Shown piece after piece: positions 33,638 to 42,380 of a stretch of 64,000 bases of DNA (positions are counted from its first letter, which is position 1; every line of letters begins with the position of its first letter). The stretch is taken from positions 34,832 to 98,831 of the forward strand of contig NZ_BARG01000088.1 of assembly GCF_000376565.1 (NCBI RefSeq). Reading direction: 5' to 3'. The position numbers and the translations under genes are program-made. This DNA comes from Streptomyces hokutonensis (GTDB lineage Bacteria; Actinomycetota; Actinomycetes; Streptomycetales; Streptomycetaceae). The notes beneath the pieces were generated by a model that saw only the letters and a list, made by a program, of their open reading frames with translations, did no database searches and was not told the DNA's origin.

Positions 33638-33741
33638 GCAGTACCCGCGAGGCGGGGGTCGGCCGTGTCAGGACTGCTCGGCGCGCTGTGCGGCGGCAGC
33701 GGATCAGCCGGCCCGCCCGGCACCAACTTCCCCCGTGCGGG

Positions 33742-35640
33742 TCAGTGGACCAGTTTGCGGCACAGCAGGGCCGCGGGACCCGGTGAGCTGCCGGTGCGGG
33801 TGGTGTACGCGATGCCCGCGGCGTACTCGTCGTCCGCGCACTGGCCCTTGTAGTCGCCGACGGCGAAGTCACCGCCGGCGTCGCCGGGCCGGTTGTCGGA
33901 GCGGTCGAACCACACCGTGCGTCCCGCTCCCGCAAGGGCGGTACCGGAGGGAGCGCACAGGGCCGCCGACGTCCGCACACCCCGGTGGCTGTAGCCGATG
34001 AGGAACTGGCCCTGGGCGCACTGGAGTTTGGTGTATCCGGTGGCCCAGTCGCCGCCCTGGGGGACGTTGCGTTCGTCGGTGACGACCGTCTGGGCGGTGT
34101 CGGCGGCGCGCAGGTCGCCCGCGGTGATGTCCGTGCACAGTCCTCGGCCCGAGGTGTGCCCGAGGCCGATCAGTCGCAGCCCGTCCGGGCAGGCCGCCTT
34201 GGCGGCGCCCGGGTCCCAGTCGCCGGTGGCGCGCACCCGTACGGACTGGACGTAGTCGCCGTGGTCGGTGGCGAGCATCTGCCAGGCGGGGACCGGGGCG
34301 ACCGGACCGCTGAGCGAGGCGGCGGACATCAGCCGCTGCCAGCCGGTGGCGCGCCAGTCCGCGTCGTCCAGGAGGCCGTGGCGGCTGCCGTCCGTGTCGT
34401 AGCGCAGCAGGGCCCAGTCGTCGTGGCCCTGCCAGCCGACCAGGGGCCAGTAGGCGAAGTCGGCGTCGTGGTCGGCGAAGTAGTCGGTGATGTTGCCGAA
34501 CCAGGTGCGTGCCGCGGTGCCCGTCTCGCCCGCTCCGATGCCGAACTCGCTGATCCACACAGGGGCGGTGTAGTGCTTGCCGCTGTCCTGGGAGATGAAG
34601 AACGCCTCGTCGTACAGGGCTTGGAACAGGTCGTCGCGGCTGAGGTCCTGGTAGCGGGGGTCGCTGGTCTCGCCGATGCCGGTGGCACCGCTGTGGTGGG
34701 GGCCGGTGTAGCCGTAGAAGTGGGCCGAGTAGACGAGTTTGTGGGCGGCCACCAAGGTGTGCGACAGCGTGCGGGCGGGGGTGAGGAGGGGGCGGCCGTG
34801 GGCGAATCCGTCGACGGGTATGCCGGTCCAGTTGATGCCCTCGATGACGATGAGCAGGTTCGGGTTGGCCTCGGTGAGGATGCGGTCGGCGGCGAGTTGG
34901 GCGGCGGCGTACCAGTCGTGTGCGTCGCCGCCGCCCCAGTTCGGGTCGTCCCAGACGTCGCGGCGTACCTCGTTGTAGAGGTCGGCCCCCACCACGCGGG
35001 GGTCGGCGGCGTAGCGGCGGGCCATGAACACCCAGTCGTCCGCCCACTGCCCGGTCGACTGGCTGCTGTTCCACCGCTCGTTGCCGTCGATGCCGCAGCA
35101 CCAACGGGAGGTGTTGGTGTGGTTGTTGAGGATGACGGCGAAGTCGGCCGACGTCAGTGCGGAGACCACGGCGTCGAACACCCCGAGCGGCGTCCGGCCG
35201 CGCAGCTGCGGGTTGGCCGCCACGGCGGCGTCCGGTACAGGGGTGGTGTCGTGGATCATCGCGTTGGAGAACGGCAGTCGGATGCTGTTGATGCCCAACT
35301 TGCGGAAGTCGGCCATCAGTTGGGCCAGGGGCACGCGGTCCAGGCCCAGGGGGATGCCGTAGGAGTTCTGCCCGGCGTGGTGATTGGCGCTGTCGGCCGT
35401 GCTGCCGCTGCCGGTCCAGGAGCCCTGGGCGCCGTCCCAGTTGGCCGACTTCAGCCGGAAGCGGTTGCCGTTCGCGTCGACGATGTAGCGCCCGCGTGTG
35501 GACAGGGGCGGCTGCCAGGTGCTGTCGGCAGCGGCGGGCGCGGCGGGGGCCGCCGGAGTCGCAGAGGCTGTCCCCGTGGACGGGAACAGCAGGGAAACGC
35601 CCACCACCAGTAGTGTCAGGTACCGGACAAGTTTGGTCAT
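33742..35640 (-). CDS. Secreted GH5-family cellulase with C-terminal triple repeat
   Basis: 632-aa extracellular glycoside hydrolase. Signal peptide MTKLVRYLTLLVVGVSLLFP with an Ala/Pro linker; GH5 barrel from about residue 45 to 440. The acid/base Glu is in VGADLYNEVRRDVW, the nucleophile Glu in APVWISEFGIGAGETG, and substrate-side HFYGYTGPHH is also typical. After residue 460 are three 60-residue repeats with GD[WF]-x4-K-x2-C ... LIGxxH ... LC, probably a disulfide-rich accessory or binding domain. ATG 35640 follows GGAGGG. A CebR-like operator lies 36 bp upstream, consistent with cellobiose induction. Confidence 0.88.
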   Translation of the reverse strand: MTKLVRYLTLLVVGVSLLFPSTGTASATPAAPAAPAAADSTWQPPLSTRGRYIVDANGNRFRLKSANWDGAQGSWTGSGSTADSANHHAGQNSYGIPLGLDRVPLAQLMADFRKLGINSIRLPFSNAMIHDTTPVPDAAVAANPQLRGRTPLGVFDAVVSALTSADFAVILNNHTNTSRWCCGIDGNERWNSSQSTGQWADDWVFMARRYAADPRVVGADLYNEVRRDVWDDPNWGGGDAHDWYAAAQLAADRILTEANPNLLIVIEGINWTGIPVDGFAHGRPLLTPARTLSHTLVAAHKLVYSAHFYGYTGPHHSGATGIGETSDPRYQDLSRDDLFQALYDEAFFISQDSGKHYTAPVWISEFGIGAGETGTAARTWFGNITDYFADHDADFAYWPLVGWQGHDDWALLRYDTDGSRHGLLDDADWRATGWQRLMSAASLSGPVAPVPAWQMLATDHGDYVQSVRVRATGDWDPGAAKAACPDGLRLIGLGHTSGRGLCTDITAGDLRAADTAQTVVTDERNVPQGGDWATGYTKLQCAQGQFLIGYSHRGVRTSAALCAPSGTALAGAGRTVWFDRSDNRPGDAGGDFAVGDYKGQCADDEYAAGIAYTTRTGSSPGPAALLCRKLVH

Positions 35641-35675
35641 GAAGTGCCCTCCGTACCGATGCCGATCCCGAAAGA

Positions 35676-35689
35676 TGGCAGCGCTCTCG
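35676..35689. promoter_or_regulatory. CebR-like operator upstream of the cellulase
   Basis: TGGCAGCGCTCTCG matches 11 of 14 positions of the established CebR consensus TGGGAGCGCTCCCA, which represses cellulase genes in Streptomyces until cellobiose is present. Position, 36-49 bp upstream of the ATG, fits. Confidence 0.65.
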
Positions 35690-35835
35690 AAGTCCCGCAG
35701 CAGCTGCCCGGGGGACACTACCCGTGACCTGCGAACCCGTCGACGGACAAAGCGCGCACTCGATTCGCGCATGCCCATGCCCGGCCAGGAGACACGCGGA
35801 AACGCCGCGCCTTCCCGGCCGGGCGGACGGACAGG

Positions 35836-36669
35836 TCAGCGCAGTCCGGCGAAGAGGTCCTTCTCGGGTACGGCCGCACCGGTCGCGTCCTTCACACGTG
35901 AGAAGGTCTCGATGCCCATCAGCTCGCCGAACCTCTCCTTGCCCATCTTGAGGAAGAAGATGTTGTCGCCCTGACTGGCGTGCGCGGCCAGCGAGTCGAA
36001 CTTCTGACCGCTGAACGCGGTGGTGTCCACCCAGGTGCTGATCTCGTCGTCGGGGAGCCCCATCTCGGCCATCTCGGCGGCCTCGGTGGGATCCGGCTCC
36101 GGCATGTCCGGGTGCAACTCGCGGATGACCTCGCCGAACCGCCTCATCATCGAGCGGGGCATCGTGGTCCAGTACACCTTCGGTGTCAGGTCGGTCATCT
36201 CCACGGCCGCCATCGTGATGCGGTGGGCCTGGATGTGGTCGGGGTGGCCGTAGAAGCCGTTCTCGTCGTAGGTGACGACCACATCGGGCCGGTAGTGCCG
36301 CATGAGGTCCGCGAGCCGGGCCGCGGCCTCCGGTACAGGGGTCTGCCAGAAGGCTCCGGGGGCGTCGTTGCTGGGCCAGCCCATCATCCCGGAGTCGGCG
36401 TAGTCGAGCAGTTCCAGGTCGCTGATCTTCAGGACCTCGCAGCTCGCTTCGAGTTCCTGGCGGCGCATGAGGGCGACGGCCGCCGGATCGTGGCCGGGAT
36501 CGCCCGGCTTGACGCCTCCCGGTCCGTCACCGCAACTGCCGTCGGTACAGGTCACGAGCACCGTACGGATGCCTTCCGCCGCGTACCGCGCGAGGACTCC
36601 TCCGGTCGTGGTGGCCTCGTCGTCGGGGTGGGCGTGTACCGCCATGAGCGTCAAGGGCCGGTCGGTCAT
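35836..36669 (-). CDS. mca: PIG-L deacetylase, mycothiol S-conjugate amidase-like
   Basis: 277-aa zinc hydrolase of the PIG-L/LmbE family. Metal and catalytic residues are in LMAVHAHPDDEATTTGGVLA (HPDD, about residues 13-16) and the later ENGFYGHPDHIQAHRITMAA (HPDH, about residues 140-143). Length and the C-terminal FFLKMGKERFGELMGIETFS match Mca, which cleaves mycothiol conjugates of toxins so that mercapturates can be exported; MshB is the close alternative. Monocistronic. The 201 bp upstream (36670-36870) shows nothing distinctive. Confidence 0.85.
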   Translation of the reverse strand: MTDRPLTLMAVHAHPDDEATTTGGVLARYAAEGIRTVLVTCTDGSCGDGPGGVKPGDPGHDPAAVALMRRQELEASCEVLKISDLELLDYADSGMMGWPSNDAPGAFWQTPVPEAAARLADLMRHYRPDVVVTYDENGFYGHPDHIQAHRITMAAVEMTDLTPKVYWTTMPRSMMRRFGEVIRELHPDMPEPDPTEAAEMAEMGLPDDEISTWVDTTAFSGQKFDSLAAHASQGDNIFFLKMGKERFGELMGIETFSRVKDATGAAVPEKDLFAGLR

Positions 36670-36870
36670 GAGAAGTCCTCCAACAGAAATACGTCGCGGT
36701 CCACGGGGCGTGGCCGGTCTACCGCCATCCTGGGGCCCGGAGCCCGGGTGGGGCGGACGACCTCGCGGTCGCCCCGTGTTCCCCGCCCGAACGGCGCCGG
36801 TCCCTCGGCCGGTGCAACCGCGCAGACCGGACCCGCTGTTCCCGACGTGGCCGCTGATCTCCGGCGGCCG

Positions 36871-37224
36871 TCAGGCGCCGTGGTGCAGCAGACCCAGAGT
36901 CAGGGCAGCCGCCGCCGTGGCGAGGAACACGATCCCGCCGACGATGTTGCGGGAGCCCACCCGCAGGTGGGCGAAGATCGCGCCGATGAAGTACAGCACG
37001 AGACCGGAAGCGGCGAGGGTTCCCAGGACCGGTACGGCGAGCCCGGCCAGCAGTCCCGCGGTGCCCGCTGCCAGCAGCATGCCCAGCACCGGTACGTACT
37101 TCCGGGGTATGCCCTTCATGTCCGCCTGGGTCTTGGGGTACTCATGGCCGATCAGGTAGGTGACGGCGGCGGCGCCGTTGAATACCGCGCCGAGGAGGGT
37201 GACCGTGATGTAGGCGGCGAACAC
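36871..37224 (-). CDS. DoxX-like membrane protein
   Basis: 117 aa with four hydrophobic helices (YITVTLLGAVFNGAAAVTYL, VPVLGMLLAAGTAGLLAGLA, GTLAASGLVLYFIGAIFAHL, IVGGIVFLATAAAALTLGLL), the DoxX-family layout. The role is unknown; relatives are linked to redox stress. The upstream 103-bp gap separates it from the oxidase operon, which ends at 37328. Confidence 0.8.
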   Translation of the reverse strand: MFAAYITVTLLGAVFNGAAAVTYLIGHEYPKTQADMKGIPRKYVPVLGMLLAAGTAGLLAGLAVPVLGTLAASGLVLYFIGAIFAHLRVGSRNIVGGIVFLATAAAALTLGLLHHGA

Positions 37225-37327
37225 GTCTTCTCCGGTTCTGTCGGGACAGCGTCCTGGACACCCCGTCGCGGGATGTCGATCTCCTGGACGACGAACCGGC
37301 GCCCCGATTTTGTGACATCGGCCGCCG

Positions 37328-38101
37328 TCAAAGGAGGGCGCGGGCGGCGGCGTAGACGTGGCTGCTGTCGCCGAGCGGGGTCGCCTCGATGCCTACGTAG
37401 CCGTCGTAGCCGGCCTTGTGGAGCCAGGCGAGTTCCGTGGCCCAGTCGATGGTCCCGGTGCCGAACTCGTGGCGGCCCGGGACGTCGGCCGCCTGGACGT
37501 GACCGATCAACGGCACGGCCTCCTGGATCTCGGCTCCGAGGGGCTCGCCGTTGAGGATCGCGTGGTAACGGTCGTAGAGGAAGCGGACGTTCGGGAGATC
37601 GATCGCGCGCAGGAGGGAGAGCGCCGAGCGTGAGTCGGAGATCAGGGCGTTGGGGCCCTCGTGGGCGCGATTGACGACCTCAACGAGCAGTTCGAGGCCG
37701 TGCCCGCTGGTTTCCTCTCCCGCCCGCGCGAGCACATCGGCCGCGTTGCGGAGCTGGGTGGCCGGCTCGATTCCTGGGACGGCGTCCCCGGCGAGGACCA
37801 CGAGCCCCGGTGTGTTCAGGAGTCGGGCCGCGTCGGCGGCTGCCCGTACGCGGGTGAGGAATTCGTCGTGCGACGACGGGTCGCCCAGGTCGCACTTGTC
37901 CCGCCAGGACTCGACGCACAGGGTGATCAGGCGTGTGCCGGTCGAATCCAGTGCGCGGGCGAGGCGGGGCAGGTCCTTGTTCCACCACTCCCAGATTTCC
38001 ACCGCGCGGAACCCGGAGTCGGCCGCTGCGCGTACGCGGTCGTCGAGGGGGCGTTCGTTCTCCAGGAACATCGTCTCGATGCAGGCGGAGAAGTCGATCA
38101 C
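37328..38101 (-). CDS. TIM-barrel isomerase, hydroxypyruvate isomerase-like
   Basis: 257-aa xylose-isomerase-like TIM barrel closest in motif to Hyi/OtnI: SGFRAVEIWEWWNKDLPRLA, HGLELLVEVVN (catalytic Glu), RFLYDRYHAILNGEP, GHVQAADVPGRHEFGTGTID, and final GYVGIEATP (second catalytic Glu). Hyi enzymes interconvert hydroxypyruvate and tartronate semialdehyde or related 2-keto acids. GTG 38101 overlaps the preceding stop (GTGA). It is the last gene of the eight-gene operon, so it would process the small fragment of the released sugar. Confidence 0.83.
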   Translation of the reverse strand: MIDFSACIETMFLENERPLDDRVRAAADSGFRAVEIWEWWNKDLPRLARALDSTGTRLITLCVESWRDKCDLGDPSSHDEFLTRVRAAADAARLLNTPGLVVLAGDAVPGIEPATQLRNAADVLARAGEETSGHGLELLVEVVNRAHEGPNALISDSRSALSLLRAIDLPNVRFLYDRYHAILNGEPLGAEIQEAVPLIGHVQAADVPGRHEFGTGTIDWATELAWLHKAGYDGYVGIEATPLGDSSHVYAAARALL

Positions 38102-39036
38102 GGGCGAACTGCCGTGCGCGCCACGGCTGTTCCGGCTCTGAGGGCGGCGACCGGGTCGGGTGCCTCGTCCAGTTCGATGAGTACGGTGTCGGCGCCGGGG
38201 GTGCGGGACATGGCGTCGGCCCAGCCCTGCCAGTCGACGATGCCCGTACCCAACTCGGCCATGTAAGGCTGTTGTTGGGCGAAGACCGTTTCGTCGACGG
38301 TGAGTTCGACGTCGATGGGCCTGACCGCGTCCTTCCAGTGGGCGAGGGCGATGCGCGGGGCGTGGCGGCGGGCCACCGCCACCGGGTCGCCGCCGCCGAG
38401 GGCGATGTGGCAGGAGTCGGGGCACAGCCAGACGTAGCGCGGGTCGGTCAGGGCCATGAACAGGTCGATGTCCCGCTCGTACCAGAGGGTGCTGTTGGAC
38501 TCGGTGTGGAAGGCGAGCTTCACGCCGAGATGGGACACGGCCTCTCCTACCGCGTGCGCGATGTCGGCCATGCGGGTCATGTACGCGGCGTCGACGAAGA
38601 AGGGCGGTCGCGTGCCGAATGTCGTCCGCATGGGCAGGCCGGCGACGAGGAGTTCCGCGCCCACCTCGGCGAGGAAGGCCGCGCGGCGTTCGGCGTCGGC
38701 GACGATCGCGGGGAGGTCGTCGCCGTGCCGCCAGTCGGGGGCGTCGCTGTCGGCGATGAACGCGCTGACGACGGACAGGCCCCGGGCCGCGAGTTCGCGG
38801 CGGAAGGCGGGTGCGCTGCCGAAGGCCCGCAGGGCCGAGTCGATGTCGCCCGGCGCGAAGGTCAGCTCGATGCCCGTGACACCGGCCTCGACCAGCCCGT
38901 CCATCACCCGTGCCCAGAAGCGCTCGGGGTGGGTCAGGGCCCAGTCGCGTACGGCGTCGGTGGAGGGGAGGTTCCAGAAGTCCGGGTGGTAGAAGGTGAT
39001 CACGTCGGTGGCGAAACGTGGTGCCGTGGCGGTCAT
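38098..39036 (-). CDS. TIM-barrel sugar isomerase/dehydratase, IolE-like
   Basis: 312-aa AP-endonuclease-family-2 barrel. Metal ligands are visible in GVTGIELTFAPGDIDSALRA, KLAFHTESNSTLWY, WLCPDSCHIALGGGDPV (Asp and His), RIALAHWKDA and TVLIELDEAPDP (terminal Glu). The arrangement resembles myo-inosose dehydratase IolE and the TIM-barrel 3-keto-glycoside lyases or deglycosidases. In this operon it follows an oxidase and a deaminase, so beta-elimination or dehydration of an oxidised sugar is a fair inference. It overlaps neighbours by four bases on both sides. Confidence 0.8.
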   Translation of the reverse strand: MTATAPRFATDVITFYHPDFWNLPSTDAVRDWALTHPERFWARVMDGLVEAGVTGIELTFAPGDIDSALRAFGSAPAFRRELAARGLSVVSAFIADSDAPDWRHGDDLPAIVADAERRAAFLAEVGAELLVAGLPMRTTFGTRPPFFVDAAYMTRMADIAHAVGEAVSHLGVKLAFHTESNSTLWYERDIDLFMALTDPRYVWLCPDSCHIALGGGDPVAVARRHAPRIALAHWKDAVRPIDVELTVDETVFAQQQPYMAELGTGIVDWQGWADAMSRTPGADTVLIELDEAPDPVAALRAGTAVARTAVRP

Positions 39037-39644
39037 TCGGCACCTCCGCGGGCGTTGTAGACGACGATCCCGTCGGCCGCGTCGACCGCCTCGCGGTAGT
39101 TCCGGAACACGGCCAGCGCCTCGTCCCGGAGCACATCTCCTACGACCGCGATCCCGCGCGCCTCGAACTGCTCGGCCCAGTCCGCGCCGAGGGGGCCCTC
39201 GTCGAACGTGGTGATCTCCTCCAGCTCGGGTCCTTCCCCCGCGACCACCAGCGCGCGCACCCCGGACCACATCGTGGCGCCGTAACACTGCACGCAGGGG
39301 CGCCAGTTGACGACGAGTTCGTGGACGGGCAACCCCTCGGCGCCCAAGTCCCAGCCGCCGACGGTCTTTTGGGCGAGCCCCAGCGCCACCACCTCCGCGT
39401 GGGCGCTGGAGACACCGGAGGCGAGCACGACGTTCACGCCGACGGAGACGATCCGGCCGGTGTCGCGCTCCGCGACGAGGGCCGCGAACGGACCGCCGTT
39501 GCCCTCCCGCCAGTTGCGGTCGGCGAGGCGGTGCACGAGCCGCATCCGGTCCTCGCGGCCGGGGACCACGGCGGGCACGTCGGCCAACTCGTCGTCGATC
39601 CAGGCCGGTAGCGCCACGCGGTATTCCTTGACTGTGCTGATCAC
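39033..39644 (-). CDS. CDA-fold nucleobase deaminase (guanine deaminase-like)
   Basis: 203 aa. Zinc-dependent deaminase: GGPFAALVAERDTGRIVSVG, VSSAHAEVVALGLAQ (His ligand and catalytic Glu, about residues 81-83) and NWRPCVQCYGATMWSGVRAL (two Cys ligands, about residues 115-118). The layout follows guanine/adenosine deaminases of the CDA superfamily. It opens with about 30 extra residues (KEYRVALPAWIDDELADVP). GTG 39644 follows GGAAG. Its place between a GMC oxidoreductase and TIM-barrel genes suggests the transported compound carries an amino-heterocycle. Confidence 0.83.
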   Translation of the reverse strand: MISTVKEYRVALPAWIDDELADVPAVVPGREDRMRLVHRLADRNWREGNGGPFAALVAERDTGRIVSVGVNVVLASGVSSAHAEVVALGLAQKTVGGWDLGAEGLPVHELVVNWRPCVQCYGATMWSGVRALVVAGEGPELEEITTFDEGPLGADWAEQFEARGIAVVGDVLRDEALAVFRNYREAVDAADGIVVYNARGGAE

Positions 39645-39658
39645 GGTCGAACTTCCTT

Positions 39659-41185
39659 TCAGCGCGCGGCGAGCGGCGCGGTACGGGTGGCGACGGCTCG
39701 GGCGGCCCGTACGGCGGTCACCGCGCCGGTCAGGGTGACGTTGGCGGCCATCGGGGTGGGGATCACGCCGTTGCCGGCGAGGTACAGGTTGTCGTAGCCC
39801 CACACCCGGCCGTCCGGGTCGCAGACGGTGGTGCCGTCGTCGGCGGTGCCCGAGCGGACGGTGCCGGTCAGGTGCAGGGAGGATCCGGGCGGCAGCAGCG
39901 CGAGTTCGGTGTCGGGGTCGAACGGGCCGAACTCCTCGGCCAGCGACCGGACTTCGGCGAACGCCCGGTCGATGAGCGCGCGGTCGGTGTCGGAGTAGTC
40001 GAACTCGACGCGGATGCGCGGCAGTCCGGCGAGATCGGTCTCCGACTCCGAGAAGACGAGGCGGTTCTCGGGGCGCGACTCGACCGGGGCGTACAAGGTG
40101 AGGCCCACGGAGTGCGCGAGAGGGCGGCCGTCGTCGTCGACGTACGTCCGGTTCATGATCTGCCCGTGGAAGGGCTGTGCCGTCCCGTTCTGCGGCAGCC
40201 AGAGCGAGTCCGTGCTGAACTCGCCGGTGCGCGGCAGGGGCAGCTCGTCGAGGGCGATGCCGAACCGGTCCAGGTCGAGCAGCACCCGGGCCGTGATGAA
40301 CGCGTGCTCGTTGAGCCGGCGGCCCAGGGCCGCGGGGCGGATGCCCGAGGCGAACAGCAGCTGCGGCGTGCGCAGCGCGTCGGCACACACGACGACGGTG
40401 TCCGCGTGGAGTTCGGTCTCCGTGCCGTCGGCGACACGGCGCAGCCGGGCGCCCGCGACCCGGCCGTCCGAGACGAGCAACCGGGTGGCGAGTGTGCCGG
40501 TCAGCAGAGCGAATGCCGGGTCGTCGCCCGACGCGATGGGCGGGAAGATCGTCCCGGGCGCGGTGCGCGGCAGGGGTCCGGACGGCGCCGTCGCGACGGC
40601 CATGGGCATCGGCTGCGGGCGCCGGTCGGCCGGCGCGGTGGCGTCGTAGCGCCTTCGCAGTACGTCGAGGACCAGGCGGCCGACCTCGGTCGGGCCGATG
40701 GGGGAGGGCGTGACAGCGAGCAGTCGGCGCGCGGTGTCCAGGTCCGCCGCCCAGCCGGCCGGGTCGCCGAAGTCGAACACCTCGTCTCCGGCGGGCCACG
40801 GGGTCGCGGCGGTCCAGTGCACGCCCATGCCGCCCGCGTTCCAGGCCAGTGCCGTCGCGGGCATCGCCTCGGCGTCCTCGCCGAAGGCCAGTGCGTGGAA
40901 CATGCCGGGCGTCAGGCCGGTGAGGCTGTCGGCGGCCTCGCGCACCACCTCGGCGCCGGTGTACATGCCCTGGATGCCGCTGACGACCTGTTCGTTGTAG
41001 CGCGCCCAGAGGACCGGGTCGTCGACGTCGTGCAAGTGCAGCCCGGGTGTCCTGCCGATCGCGCTGCCGCCGTCGACCATCGTGATGCCCAGCCCCGGAT
41101 CGCTGTCCCGCAGCAGCCGGGCCACGGCGGATCCCATGATGCCGCTGCCCACGATGAGGACGTCGGTGTGCGGGGTGTCGGTCAC
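39659..41185 (-). CDS. GMC-type FAD oxidoreductase, pyranose-oxidase/C-glycoside-oxidase-like
   Basis: 508-aa flavoprotein. N-terminal TDVLIVGSGIMGSAVARLLR (ADP-binding GxGxxG, about residues 8-27), AWNAGGMGVHWTAATPW (flavin-adjacent, about residue 115), and C-terminal NLYLAGNGVIPTPMAANVTL with the usual GMC_oxred_C layout; SSLHLTGTVRSG supplies the catalytic His. These bacterial pyranose-oxidase-like enzymes oxidise C2 or C3 of sugars or glycosides; CarA, which starts C-glycoside breakdown, is of this type. It is in an operon with a sugar importer, deaminase and TIM barrels. Electron acceptor unknown. Confidence 0.85.
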   Translation of the reverse strand: MTDTPHTDVLIVGSGIMGSAVARLLRDSDPGLGITMVDGGSAIGRTPGLHLHDVDDPVLWARYNEQVVSGIQGMYTGAEVVREAADSLTGLTPGMFHALAFGEDAEAMPATALAWNAGGMGVHWTAATPWPAGDEVFDFGDPAGWAADLDTARRLLAVTPSPIGPTEVGRLVLDVLRRRYDATAPADRRPQPMPMAVATAPSGPLPRTAPGTIFPPIASGDDPAFALLTGTLATRLLVSDGRVAGARLRRVADGTETELHADTVVVCADALRTPQLLFASGIRPAALGRRLNEHAFITARVLLDLDRFGIALDELPLPRTGEFSTDSLWLPQNGTAQPFHGQIMNRTYVDDDGRPLAHSVGLTLYAPVESRPENRLVFSESETDLAGLPRIRVEFDYSDTDRALIDRAFAEVRSLAEEFGPFDPDTELALLPPGSSLHLTGTVRSGTADDGTTVCDPDGRVWGYDNLYLAGNGVIPTPMAANVTLTGAVTAVRAARAVATRTAPLAAR

Positions 41186-41219
41186 AGGGGAGCTCCAAAG
41201 TCGTCTGGTGTGGGGGGAG

Positions 41220-42380
41220 TTACGCGCCCGGGACGAGCGGGCCGAACAGCTCCGTGTCCATGCGGTCCAATGCCATCTTCACGGCGCCGATCAGCGCGGC
41301 GTCGCGGCCCAGGCTGGTGGCGCGCAGTTCGATCGCGGGGGTGCGGGCGAGGCGCATCGCCTCACGGACGCGGGGCAGCAGCACGTCGGCCGCGTCCTCC
41401 AGGCCGCCGCCGAGCACGATGAGCGAGGGCGCGACCGTCCAGGACAGGGTGGTGAGGATCGAGGTGATGTTCTCGACGAACTCGTCCACCTCGGCGAGTG
41501 CTTCCGTGTCCCCCGCGCGGGCCGCGTCGAAGCGGTCCAGCGCGATACGGCGTCGATCCGCTTCGGGCGAGGTGAGCCAGGCGACCGGGCGGTTCTCGAC
41601 CGAGCCGACGGGTATCGAGTGCGCCTCGATGATCTCGCCGGCGGCCCCGTCAAGGCCCCGGTGCACGGCGCCCCGGATGAGGATGCCGAGGCCGGTCCGG
41701 TTGCCGAGGACCGCCCAGACGACGTTGTCGTGGTCGCCGGCGACACCCCGCCAACGCTCGGCCAGCGCACCGAGGTTGGTGTCGTTGTCGGCGAACCAGG
41801 GCATCCGGACGCGGCGCCCGAGTTCGTCGGGCAGACACACGCCTTCCCAGCGCGTGGTGTGCACCAGGCGTCGTACGACACCTTCGTCGTCGATGGCGCC
41901 ACCGGCCGCGACCGCACCGGCGCGCAGCCGGTCCGGCGAGCCGCCCGCGTCGTGGAGCGCCTCCCGTACGAGGGCCGCCGCGTCGTCGAGCGTGGACTGC
42001 GGGTCCTGGTAGGCGCGCAGCGGTCGGTGCGCGCGGCCGAGGATACGGCCGCGGACGTCGGCCACCACCGCGGACACGTCCAGGGTGCTGATGCGGACGG
42101 CTGCCAACAGGGCGTGTTCGGCCCGCAGTTGGTACCGGCGGGCGGGGCGGCCGGCGCAGCCGCTGGTGGGCACGCGGTCGAGCTCGGTGACCCAGCCCGC
42201 CTCGATGAGCGAGTCCAGGATCAACTCGTTGGTACGGCGGGAGAGTCCGGCCTGCTCGGCGAGCTCGGTCAGAGTCATCGGACCGGCCGACACCGCCAAC
42301 GTGCGCAGAATGACTGACGTGTTGACGCGGCGGACGGCGCTCTGGTTCATCCCGTTGGTCGCGGACTTCAGCCGGCTCAC
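41220..42380 (-). CDS. ROK-family transcriptional regulator, Zn motif lost
   Basis: 386-aa NagC/XylR-type regulator. Residues 1-75 are a winged helix (NQSAVRRVNTSVILRTLAVS, LTELAEQAGLSRRTNELILD) and the remainder a ROK sugar-kinase-like domain with WFADNDTNLGALAERW, GLGILIRGAVHRGLDGAAGE and SLIVLGGGLEDAADVLLPRV. The zinc-binding CxCGxxGC segment expected after GAAGE is missing (IIEAHSIPVGSVENRPVAWL has no Cys), so it is a divergent member that probably binds a different ligand. GTG 42380 overlaps the permease stop. Likely controller of this operon. Confidence 0.87.
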   Translation of the reverse strand: MSRLKSATNGMNQSAVRRVNTSVILRTLAVSAGPMTLTELAEQAGLSRRTNELILDSLIEAGWVTELDRVPTSGCAGRPARRYQLRAEHALLAAVRISTLDVSAVVADVRGRILGRAHRPLRAYQDPQSTLDDAAALVREALHDAGGSPDRLRAGAVAAGGAIDDEGVVRRLVHTTRWEGVCLPDELGRRVRMPWFADNDTNLGALAERWRGVAGDHDNVVWAVLGNRTGLGILIRGAVHRGLDGAAGEIIEAHSIPVGSVENRPVAWLTSPEADRRRIALDRFDAARAGDTEALAEVDEFVENITSILTTLSWTVAPSLIVLGGGLEDAADVLLPRVREAMRLARTPAIELRATSLGRDAALIGAVKMALDRMDTELFGPLVPGA

